Positions 1 to 7,485 of a DNA stretch of 32,020 nucleotides are shown in pieces. The notes below the pieces were generated by a model. That model searched no databases and had not been told where the DNA came from. It saw only the letters and a program-made list of their open reading frames with translations. The translations under genes and the position numbers were made by a program. This DNA is from an uncultured Parabacteroides sp. Lineage in GTDB: Bacteria; Bacteroidota; Bacteroidia; Bacteroidales; Tannerellaceae. The stretch's first letter is position 1. Each line of letters opens with the position of its first letter. The stretch lies in the NCBI RefSeq assembly GCF_905196875.1, contig NZ_CAJJWO010000058.1:1-32020 (forward strand), read 5' to 3'.

Positions 1-97
1 GACCATTTGTCGGGTTTCCTTATATACTCTTCGCGAAACGCCCATACCAACAACATAACATTCATATCTAGAAAATTGTGAAGCAATTTTTGGGTAG

Positions 98-117
98 GGG
101 CGGTTCGTGAACCGCCC
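98..117. repeat. REP-like palindrome in the left intergenic region
   Basis: A 9-bp perfect inverted repeat (GGGCGGTTC / GAACCGCCC) surrounds a 2-base centre. No T-run flanks it on either side, so it is not a convincing terminator. A weaker 7-bp hairpin (AAAATTG / CAATTTT) sits just upstream at 72-90. The look is that of a dispersed REP-type intergenic palindrome, but only one copy is in this window. Apart from these hairpins and the terminator at 283-316 I see no gene or site in bases 1-344. Confidence 0.5.
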
Positions 118-277
118 GATAATAGCGACAGGCTCACTTCTGACAAGAATCGAAACACTAACATCTGTCTGTACTGTTCCGGATAGTAACCGTAAGCCAG
201 TTTATGCACTATTCACATCAAAAGAATATTCCAAATCACATTCACTCAAAATCCATTTGGAAAATGTCCATACATAT

Positions 278-316
278 GAAAAAGCCAGTGTTAGCTCAAA
301 TAAACTAACACTGGCT
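278..316 (-). terminator. Intrinsic terminator of fimbrial unit VI
   Basis: A 12-bp perfect stem (283-294 with 305-316) and 10-base loop are followed on the minus strand by a run of Ts. It lies about 30 bp beyond the stop of the 1024-residue tip-like gene and closes the fimbrial cluster. Confidence 0.9.
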
Positions 317-344
317 CATATCAAACTATTCTATCTCTACTTGA

Positions 345-3300
345 TTACTTTTTTACAAAAATAATATCTCCTCCACTTTGAGTATATCCTACTAATTCTC
401 CATAAGTAAAATCTCTTGGAACTCCACCCGGAACAGTGATTGTATACTTTTCTACTTTTTGCAAAACCAAGTTATCATCATTATAAGCATCGTTCTGACC
501 AAACGCAAATACTGTTACACTCTTAGTAGATCCGTCACCTGTCACACCTATGGCTTTAATTGTCATTAGGTTCATGGGCTGCACTCTAGTGAGATTTCCA
601 TTCGCATCTTGAAGTTTTAGAAAACATTTTCCTAAATTAAATGTCACATATTCAATCACCGGATCCGGATTCGGATCTCTCACACATCTTACAAAACTAG
701 CGTTATAGAAAGCATCAAGACCTATAGCTAAATTTTTTCCATTTTCAAAAGAGAATCTACCTGGGACATCAATAGGATTTGGCTCTGTACTAAAAATGTC
801 ATAACTTAAAGCCACTTTTCCCATATTTCCTGATATAAACGGAGTCGCATTCCAATAATATGCACCATAAGTATTAGATTCTGAATACTGTAATATACCA
901 AACAGAGAATAGATATTTCCATACGCAGATCTATGCCCTACACCTATTTCATTCAAAACTTTTGAATCCCGACCAACTCCACCAATAAGTCCTTTTCCAT
1001 AACCAAAAAATACATTTGTATTATCGTTTTTGTTTACAAATAAAGAACCTTTAGCAGGGTTACAATTATTATTTGGTTTTATCGTAGGATCTTGACCGTT
1101 CATCATTGCCAAATAATCCCAACCTCGTTCGTCTACAGAACCCGAAGGAGAATCGTCATGAACATATCCTGTATAAACAGCAACATTATTCTCTTTTTTT
1201 ACCATCCGTTCATAACTCCACGCATCAGCTACTATATAATTTCTAGGACAAGGTCCTCGCTTGCTCTTTGCTGTTCGGGGTAAATTATTATTAATCGTAA
1301 AGTTATTTTGATTGTTTGAATTCCAATAATCGTCACGAGTTTGCCAGTTTGTATATACAGAGCTAGAAGCTACCTCCGGATAACCATAATTCTGAGTTCC
1401 AATAGAATATTCAATATTAGTATTTTCACCAGGACGTACTTCATATCCCGGATTATATGGATTCATAGCAACATCAACCCCACCATTAAACAACCAACCA
1501 GTTTGTGTAGGATAAGTCGTATTCACACCATAAGCATTCGCATCATCTGTTGTTTTTCCTAAACAGTTAAACGATGACCATGGATAATCTCCATCTCCCA
1601 ACACTGTTGGCTGATACCCCTGACGTAAAAATATTTCATGCTCACAGCTATTGTTATGATACTTTACTATGATTTTACCAAAACGGGCACCATTAGTCAT
1701 TCCTTGATCTCCATCAGCATTCGTATTTTCGCTATTAGGTTGATAATTAAATACAACTTCTCCAGCTCCTGTAATAAAGTTATTCACACCACTAACACTT
1801 TGCTCTCTATCCGTTGAACTAATCGTATACCAATCTCCCCCCGAAATAGTAGCTGTCCAGGGACCTTTTGATCCTAATATTTCATAACGTCCTTTACCGG
1901 ATGATACATCCCCATTAAAACGCTTCACTTCGACCTTAACCAAATCTGTATTTTTAGCACTTTTATAATAGGCTATCGGATCTACCAAACGTGGCACCTG
2001 ATGAACTGTTGCAGTATATTTTTTACCATTTTTCATAGTAAACGTTACATCCATTGTTTTTTCTTTGTAATCATGAATATTAGTTGTATTGGCTGTAAAT
2101 TTTAGTATTCTAACGCCATCCAATGAGGAGTCCGCATAATCAAATCTACCGCCAATATCCGACGGGTTTGGGTTAGAGAGTTCCCCATACTCAATATTTT
2201 GTATGCCATTAACATCCCCGGTCACTTTCATTTCAACCGAAGAGTTTCCTAAATAACTGATATATACATCCGACACATTAATTGTATTGGGAATATTCTC
2301 CGTTTCTACGCGCCAGGAATCTTCTTCTATTGCACCATCTTTATGCAAAGTCAGAGTTACTTTATAGTTTACGTTACGTTGAACTGAAAAGTTCTTATAT
2401 GCATCATTACCTAAAAAGAAACGATACTTGATTGTACCATCTTGTTCACTACTTGTTGATTCATATTTAGCAACAATTTCTATAAAAGAAGATAACCTAT
2501 CCCCCTTTAACAATTCAGTATTGGTAGTAGCCTCCACAAAAGATTGTGGAGTTTTCGATCTTTGATCTGGCTTGCCATTCGTCATCTCACAAAACCCTTC
2601 CGGCTGCATATTCTCGTATAAATATAAAACAGCACCTTCACCTGTTGCAGAATTCCAGCTCCCCCTTTGTTTGTCATTCGCTGTAGAATATAGCAACTCA
2701 CCGTCTCTAAGCGATCCAGACTCCGAAATAATCTTATTCGGCCCTTTCAATTTTCCGGTCATTGGAACATTATAAATTTTCAATGTTTGAGGAGTAATCG
2801 TAACACCGTTTGTCATATCTTTAAACTCAACAGCGACTGTTACCTTCGCATAAATACGGACCAACTCTGCAGTAATATTAGAATTCGTATTTACATTAAA
2901 AGGAATACCTGAAAAGCTATAAGAAGGTGTTCCTTGTTTCGGATCATTGGGATATGTATCTCCGGAAGCACACATAATCATCTGAGGTTGTCCGTTACTC
3001 AAAGAAAATTTTTTATTTTCCAACTCACTCCATGAAATAGAACTTAAATCACCTGCATTAGCTACAACATAAACGACACCAGATGCATTTTCACCAACTT
3101 CTATTGCTTCTGTTGTAAATGAATTTCCCGCATTCAATTGCTCAAAGTCACTTGATCCAGATTCATAATATTTAGAAGCCAGAAGTTCTTTATTCGTATT
3201 ATACACCAGAACTGTTATATCCGTAACTGCAGGCGAAACCTCATCAGCAGCCTTTGTCATAGGATTTACAACCAGATTATCCGGTATACTAAAAGTCAGG

Positions 3301-3419
3301 CGAATACTCTTGCCATCACCCTTATTATTTCCATTTTCAAAATCATCTGTGCAAGCAAAAAATAATACGCTTAACAACAGAGTTGCCCAAACGGACATCG
3401 TATATTTTATCGTTTTCAT
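345..3419 (-). CDS. Large type V fimbrial tip-like lipoprotein (1024 aa)
   Basis: Predicted surface lipoprotein that would act as a tip adhesin or minor subunit of a type V (FimA/Mfa1-type) pilus. The start gives an SPII signal peptide with the lipidated cysteine at residue 23. A T-K-A motif follows at residues 55-57, where related pilins are proteolytically matured. The first ~370 residues resemble the Mfa-like beta-sandwich pilin domain. Residues ~515-605 look like a BACON-type Ig fold, with a PWTATI strand start and a closing RQG. Residues ~720-918 carry CPRNY and FVRCVRD, typical of the FISUMP/lectin-like C-terminal domain of Bacteroidales fimbrial tip proteins. About 110 further residues follow. 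The protein is about three times the length of a normal pilin. It lies 29 bp downstream of a pilin-like gene with no promoter between, so they should be cotranscribed. The ligand cannot be read from sequence. Confidence 0.8.
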   Translation of the reverse strand: MKTIKYTMSVWATLLLSVLFFACTDDFENGNNKGDGKSIRLTFSIPDNLVVNPMTKAADEVSPAVTDITVLVYNTNKELLASKYYESGSSDFEQLNAGNSFTTEAIEVGENASGVVYVVANAGDLSSISWSELENKKFSLSNGQPQMIMCASGDTYPNDPKQGTPSYSFSGIPFNVNTNSNITAELVRIYAKVTVAVEFKDMTNGVTITPQTLKIYNVPMTGKLKGPNKIISESGSLRDGELLYSTANDKQRGSWNSATGEGAVLYLYENMQPEGFCEMTNGKPDQRSKTPQSFVEATTNTELLKGDRLSSFIEIVAKYESTSSEQDGTIKYRFFLGNDAYKNFSVQRNVNYKVTLTLHKDGAIEEDSWRVETENIPNTINVSDVYISYLGNSSVEMKVTGDVNGIQNIEYGELSNPNPSDIGGRFDYADSSLDGVRILKFTANTTNIHDYKEKTMDVTFTMKNGKKYTATVHQVPRLVDPIAYYKSAKNTDLVKVEVKRFNGDVSSGKGRYEILGSKGPWTATISGGDWYTISSTDREQSVSGVNNFITGAGEVVFNYQPNSENTNADGDQGMTNGARFGKIIVKYHNNSCEHEIFLRQGYQPTVLGDGDYPWSSFNCLGKTTDDANAYGVNTTYPTQTGWLFNGGVDVAMNPYNPGYEVRPGENTNIEYSIGTQNYGYPEVASSSVYTNWQTRDDYWNSNNQNNFTINNNLPRTAKSKRGPCPRNYIVADAWSYERMVKKENNVAVYTGYVHDDSPSGSVDERGWDYLAMMNGQDPTIKPNNNCNPAKGSLFVNKNDNTNVFFGYGKGLIGGVGRDSKVLNEIGVGHRSAYGNIYSLFGILQYSESNTYGAYYWNATPFISGNMGKVALSYDIFSTEPNPIDVPGRFSFENGKNLAIGLDAFYNASFVRCVRDPNPDPVIEYVTFNLGKCFLKLQDANGNLTRVQPMNLMTIKAIGVTGDGSTKSVTVFAFGQNDAYNDDNLVLQKVEKYTITVPGGVPRDFTYGELVGYTQSGGDIIFVKK

Positions 3420-3448
3420 AACTTCTTACTATTTAATTACCCTATTAC

Positions 3449-4456
3449 TTAATACTTGTCATAATCACCATAATCAACATCAACTTCACAATTATCCCAT
3501 TTTCTAACAGTAATAACTACCGTTAATGTTGAATTTTGAACATTTATTTTACCTTCAATATTATAAGCCCATCCATGAACAAAACCATCTGTTAGATGTC
3601 CTAAATTCGCTTGAGGTTTCAGATCAACAGAGTATGTTTGAGATTTAGTTTCATTAGTGCTTTCATTTACTAATTGACCTGTAACACTAAGTTTTATAAC
3701 TTTACTTGTTTGATAAGTATAAAATAAAACCTTATTATTAGCAACTTCCTTATTTTTAATATCATATATTACATCTTCACGTCCATTCTTTCCGCCGTTT
3801 TCTATAATTAAATCAGATTCCTTACAAACAGAAGTTACAGTATAGCTCGATATATTAAATCTCCAAACACCCGCATTCGTAGTAATTGAGGGCACTGTAA
3901 AATCCACCCGTGCAACTAATTGCACAACTTCGATATTTATCTTTTCGTTCGTCGGAGGAAGTTTCAGCTCTTCATCTTTTGTTCCCACCTTTATCAGCTT
4001 CGTAGGATCGTCAAGCACCTGAGAGGAGGTCATAGCTTTCAGAGCAGCATAGTTACCCTTTGTTGTTCCGGCAAAAGCAGTAATCAATTTCTGCGACAAA
4101 TTCTCATCCGCATTTGCAATACCTACAAAACGAACATGACCGGTAATTGTATTTACTGTTACACCTTCTCCTTTAATATCGTCTGTCGGTTCTACTTTCG
4201 CATAGCCAATACACTCATTAGGGTCAGCGTTTACATCAGCTTTCTTGAACACCAATATGAATCCGTCATTGATTCTTGCCTCGTCATCGGTAGCTGACGA
4301 TTTCGTATCCGCCTTTGTCGTAGCCTCCAGTGCCGACATGGATACACCGATAGTAACAGGCAGTCCTTCTTTTTCGGAAGGCCCGATCAGTTCCTCCTTG
4401 ACACAGGAGGAAAGACTGCATATTACTGCTAATAGTATAAGCATTTTACCCTTCAT
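3449..4456 (-). CDS. Mfa-like fimbrillin lipoprotein (335 aa), first gene of unit VI
   Basis: Predicted fimbrial subunit or adaptor lipoprotein. It has a signal peptide with lipobox cysteine 18 (LSSC), then T-K-A at residues 47-49. The body has the two-domain beta-sandwich pattern of Mfa1/FimA-type proteins, including the middle motif LVARVDF and the C-terminal strand VVITVRKWDN. Its length is normal for the family. It leads a two-gene unit with the 1024-residue tip-like gene, so it may link that tip protein to a pilus shaft, in the manner of the accessory subunits of P. gingivalis fimbriae. The promoter is unusually far upstream: the -7 box at 4638-4645 implies a leader of about 175 nt. Assignment to the superfamily is firm; the exact place in the fibre is inferred. 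Confidence 0.8.
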   Translation of the reverse strand: MKGKMLILLAVICSLSSCVKEELIGPSEKEGLPVTIGVSMSALEATTKADTKSSATDDEARINDGFILVFKKADVNADPNECIGYAKVEPTDDIKGEGVTVNTITGHVRFVGIANADENLSQKLITAFAGTTKGNYAALKAMTSSQVLDDPTKLIKVGTKDEELKLPPTNEKINIEVVQLVARVDFTVPSITTNAGVWRFNISSYTVTSVCKESDLIIENGGKNGREDVIYDIKNKEVANNKVLFYTYQTSKVIKLSVTGQLVNESTNETKSQTYSVDLKPQANLGHLTDGFVHGWAYNIEGKINVQNSTLTVVITVRKWDNCEVDVDYGDYDKY

Positions 4457-4637
4457 AATCGTACATATTTATTCATTTATATTTCTTATTTTATTGTTTC
4501 TGCTTCATCTCACATCCTCCCCTTGATATTTAAGGGATGTTTTGTTCGTAAAGATAATCGGTTTTTATCAGATTTCCATTTTTTCGTTTGATAATCCCCA
4601 TCTTTAGCCAAACTTTGTTTTTTATTCTTTCCCAATG

Positions 4638-4750
4638 CAAATATACATCTGTTACGGAAAGTCCATCATAGGTACCTATTTCATGTTTAAGCGGTAAAAA
4701 TTACAACCCGCAATATAGATAGAACTACCTATCCCGAACGATACTAATAC
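4638..4750 (-). promoter_or_regulatory. Promoter and shared operator of unit VI (copy A)
   Basis: The -7 box reads TATATTTG on the minus strand (4638-4645). Exactly 33 bp further upstream begins a 72-bp block (4679-4750) shared with the promoters at 5854 and 7241. The block contains CGGTAAAA (+ strand, at 4692, 47 bp from the -7 box) and GATAGAA (at 4718, 73 bp away). No good -33 element is visible, which fits an activator-dependent promoter. The rest of the intergenic stretch 4457-4902 holds only the long leader and the terminator of unit V. Confidence 0.7.
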
Positions 4751-4780
4751 ACATCTGAATCTGAGAAGTTTGGTAAAAAC

Positions 4781-4815
4781 GGATAAGGAAGAAAACGCTT
4801 TTTCATTCCTTATCC
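4781..4815 (-). terminator. Intrinsic terminator of unit V
   Basis: A perfect 10-bp stem, 4781-4790 (GGATAAGGAA) with 4806-4815, is followed on the minus strand by GTTTTT. It lies ~90 bp past the stop codon at 4903. A related hairpin occupies the same place after the paralogous gene of unit IV. Confidence 0.9.
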
Positions 4816-4902
4816 TATTAACTTGTTTCGAAAACTTAAATCGCCCTCACGGGTTTATCTTACACATCTTTTGAGACCCCTTATCTTTTATATGTCTTAT
4901 TT

Positions 4903-5820
4903 TTATTCTGTCATATCCACAGAGAATGAGCTGTCGTTCCAGTCTGCAACTGTGAATGTTACAGTAGGAATGACATTGTTGCCTGTGATGTTTACCGAAA
5001 TGTTCAGTTGGTAGTTGTAACCGGCTACTACTTTTACATCTTTATTGTCATGCTTGATCGTTACTTCTGTTGTCAACACCTTGCCACCATCTGTTGTGAA
5101 TGTTAATCTCAATGCGGTTGCGTTAGTTGCATCGTTTGCGAAAGTGTAAAGAGTTGCAATATCTGTAGCAGAGCCATCTTTACCTCCTAAGACTGTTTCG
5201 CTTATATTTGCATCTACTGCTGTTTCATTTATTTTTGCATTACCTGCATTCAATGCAATCTCATTAACCTGGTTTACTAATTCTACTTTTGTCAGACTTA
5301 CTGAGTTTGCATTAGTTAAAGAACTTACTGTTACTTTCTGCAGATCGATGCGGGCGGCAATCTGATTAACTGTGATTGCAGTGTTTGCTTCTGCTGTTGC
5401 TTCACCCATCTTAGGTAACTCGTTCAAATCGTTTGCATTCAGAACTACGTCTTCAATTGCAGTTCTTGAAGCTAATGTTGATAAAGTTGTCATTGTTGCA
5501 GCGGAGATATTAGCTACTGCTAGCACTTTCATACCAGCTTCTTGCTTTGTTTTGAAAGTTGCAGTTTCTTTTCCGGTTCTGTAACCTATCACATCTCCTT
5601 CTTTATTCAACAGGAAGAAACAAGCATTGGCTATCTCTTTTTCGTTATTGTTTGCAACACTCTTTGTTGCTACATTATTAATAGAGCAAGAAATAACAGC
5701 GTCTTCAACAGTTGCGTTGCTATTATTATTGTTCATATCGTTCAAGATATCGTTTTCTGTTGAGCAGGATACCATTGCGAAGATGATGCTGATGATTGTG
5801 ATGATATTTCTTGTTTTCAT
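4903..5820 (-). CDS. Small Mfa-like fimbrillin lipoprotein, tandem paralogue 2 (305 aa)
   Basis: Predicted type V pilin-family lipoprotein. I start it at the ATG at 5820 (MKTRNIITII), because an upstream in-frame ATG at 5874 would overlap the -7 promoter box at 5854-5861. The lipobox cysteine is residue 19 (MVSC), and T-K-S at residues 52-54 is the putative maturation site. Downstream come the conserved QIAARIDLQKV motif and the C-terminal strand VTFTVADWND. The sequence is rich in Ala, Asn and Thr with few aromatics, as in pilus shaft subunits. It is a close paralogue of the next gene upstream (6294-7193), and promoter, operator and terminator were duplicated with it. It is monocistronic, flanked by its own promoter and terminator. 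Whether it polymerises or decorates another fibre is not visible. Confidence 0.8.
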   Translation of the reverse strand: MKTRNIITIISIIFAMVSCSTENDILNDMNNNNSNATVEDAVISCSINNVATKSVANNNEKEIANACFFLLNKEGDVIGYRTGKETATFKTKQEAGMKVLAVANISAATMTTLSTLASRTAIEDVVLNANDLNELPKMGEATAEANTAITVNQIAARIDLQKVTVSSLTNANSVSLTKVELVNQVNEIALNAGNAKINETAVDANISETVLGGKDGSATDIATLYTFANDATNATALRLTFTTDGGKVLTTEVTIKHDNKDVKVVAGYNYQLNISVNITGNNVIPTVTFTVADWNDSSFSVDMTE

Positions 5821-5853
5821 AATGAATGAATTATTTCGTTGTTTTTGATATTG

Positions 5854-5966
5854 CAAAGATACGGCAGGCTTCACAAACCGTGTAGAGGCACATATTTCAT
5901 GTTTAAGCGGTAAAAATTGCAGGATATAAAATAGATAGAACCACCCCTTCCGAACGATAGGAATAC
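5854..5966 (-). promoter_or_regulatory. Promoter and shared operator of unit V (copy B)
   Basis: The -7 box is TATCTTTG on the minus strand (5854-5861), giving a leader of roughly 27 nt. The conserved 72-bp block spans 5895-5966, with CGGTAAAA at 5908 (47 bp from the -7 box) and GATAGAA at 5934 (73 bp). Bases 5967-6160 of this intergenic stretch show nothing recognisable. Confidence 0.75.
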
Positions 5967-6166
5967 GCTTAAAATGCCTTTGAGCGACCTTCCGGCAAAC
6001 AAAAGAGGGGCGTTCGTAAAAAAAACAGGGGGATATCTGTAAAAAGGCCTTTCCCTTATTCTATGCAAGGATATTAATCTATTCTAAAGCTATCAGAAAA
6101 GAATGCAAAACTATCTACATTCGATAAACATATATTCCGACACTTTAATTATTTGCAAAAAAAGAA

Positions 6167-6202
6167 GGATAAAGAAGAAAAACACGTTTTCTATCTTTAT
6201 CC
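6167..6202 (-). terminator. Intrinsic terminator of unit IV
   Basis: Stem GGATAAAGA (6167-6175) pairs with TCTTTATCC (6194-6202). The stem extends inward through complementary GAAAA/TTTTC tracts and is followed by a long T-run on the minus strand. It is homologous in position to the terminator at 4781-4815. Confidence 0.85.
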
Positions 6203-6293
6203 AAACTTAACCTAACCTAAACATTAACCTAAAATCATCGCCCATCACGGGTTAAATACAAACTAGTTATTATAAATTGTGTCTTGTATCCCA

Positions 6294-7193
6294 TTATTTC
6301 ATATCTACTGAGAATGAGCTGTCGTTCCAGTCTGCTACTGTGAATGTGACAGTAGGATCGATATTGTTGCCAGTGATGTTTACTGAGATGTTCAGTTTGT
6401 AGTTGTAACCGGCTACTACCTTTACTGCACCGTCATGCTTGATTGTTACATCTGTTGTCAACACCTTGCCACCGTCTGTTGTGAATGTTAATCTCAATGC
6501 GGTTGCATCAGCTCCATTGTTTGCGAAAGTGTAAAGAGTTGCGGTATCTTCAGCGGGTAATTCAGTAACTCCTATGCCTGCATTTACAAGTTCAGAATTC
6601 ACATGAGCTTCGCTCTCATTCAATTTAATCTGATTAACCTGGTTTACTAATTCTACTTTTGTCAGAGTTACTGAGTTTGCATTAGTTAAAGAATTTACTG
6701 TTACTTTCTGCAGATCGATACGGGCAGCAATCTGATTAACTGTGATTTCTGTGTTTGTTGTTGCTGTTGCTTCACCCATCTTAGGCAACTCGTTCAAATC
6801 GTTTGCATTCAGAACTACTGCTTTGATTGCTGCTTTTGAAGCTAATGTTGATAAAGTTGCCATTGTTGCATCAGAGATATTAGCTACTGCCAATACTTTC
6901 ATGCCTTCTTCTTTCTTTGTTTTGAAAGTTACTGTTTCTTTTCCGGTTCTGTAACCTAATACATCACCTTTTGCATCCAACAGGAAGAAACAAGCATTCT
7001 TAATCGTTGCTTCGTCTGTATTGTCAAGCGCCTTTGTTGCTACATTATTAATAGAGCAAGAAATAACAGCGTCTTCAACAGTAGCGTTTGCGCTATTATT
7101 AGTGTTCATATCGTTCAGGATATCGTTTTCTGTTGAGCAGGATACCATTGCGAAGATAATGCTGATGATTGTGATGATATTTCTTGTTTTCAT
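6294..7193 (-). CDS. Small Mfa-like fimbrillin lipoprotein, tandem paralogue 1 (299 aa)
   Basis: Close paralogue of the 305-aa product encoded next to it. The signal peptide and lipobox (Cys19) are identical, T-K-A lies at residues 53-55, and the QIAARIDLQKV and VTFTVADWND segments are the same. Divergence is concentrated around residues 55-70 and 190-230, where exposed loops would be expected. The start at 7193 is the MKTRN start used by the paralogue and sits ~40 nt after the -7 box at 7241-7248. It is monocistronic, with a terminator at 6167-6202. Near-identity at the ends with a variable middle suggests recent duplication followed by antigenic or functional drift, but that is an inference. 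Confidence 0.8.
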   Translation of the reverse strand: MKTRNIITIISIIFAMVSCSTENDILNDMNTNNSANATVEDAVISCSINNVATKALDNTDEATIKNACFFLLDAKGDVLGYRTGKETVTFKTKKEEGMKVLAVANISDATMATLSTLASKAAIKAVVLNANDLNELPKMGEATATTNTEITVNQIAARIDLQKVTVNSLTNANSVTLTKVELVNQVNQIKLNESEAHVNSELVNAGIGVTELPAEDTATLYTFANNGADATALRLTFTTDGGKVLTTDVTIKHDGAVKVVAGYNYKLNISVNITGNNIDPTVTFTVADWNDSSFSVDMK

Positions 7194-7240
7194 AATGAAT
7201 GAATTTTTATGTCCCTATACTTTCGTTGTTTTTGATATTG

Positions 7241-7353
7241 CAAAGATACGGCGGGTCCCACGAACCTGGCGGAGGTGCCGGTTTCATGTTTAAGCGGTAA
7301 AAATTGCAGTATATCAAATAGATAGAACCACCCATTCCGAACGATAGAAATAC
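7241..7353 (-). promoter_or_regulatory. Promoter and shared operator of unit IV (copy C)
   Basis: The -7 box is TATCTTTG on the minus strand (7241-7248). The conserved 72-bp block lies at 7282-7353, with CGGTAAAA at 7295 (47 bp) and GATAGAA at 7321 (73 bp). Block C is nearly identical to block B and diverged from block A only in its middle. Confidence 0.75.
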
Positions 7354-7412
7354 ACCCGAATGCTTTTTTCAGCCTTGGCAAACACTCTTGGGGAAGGTAT
7401 TTATAACAAAAA

Positions 7413-7442
7413 GAGAGGGAAACCTGTAAAGGCTCCCCTCTC
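7413..7442 (-). terminator. Intrinsic terminator of unit III
   Basis: Stem GAGAGGG (7413-7419) with CCCTCTC (7436-7442), extended by a few inner pairs, is followed by TTTTTG on the minus strand. It separates the 940-residue tip-like gene from the promoter of unit IV. Confidence 0.85.
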
Positions 7443-7485
7443 ATATATCTTAATCTATTCTAAAACGATCAGATTAGATGCAAAA

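Noticed and set aside
98..117. Rho-independent terminator at the left edge
   Set aside because: A strong palindrome but no T-run after it on either strand. The true terminator of the fimbrial unit is at 283-316.
1092..1562. Plus-strand frames opposite the tip-like and pilin genes (also at 3920, 8494, 20055, 20859 and others)
   Set aside because: Antisense shadows of well-supported coding regions with no domain signature or promoter of their own.
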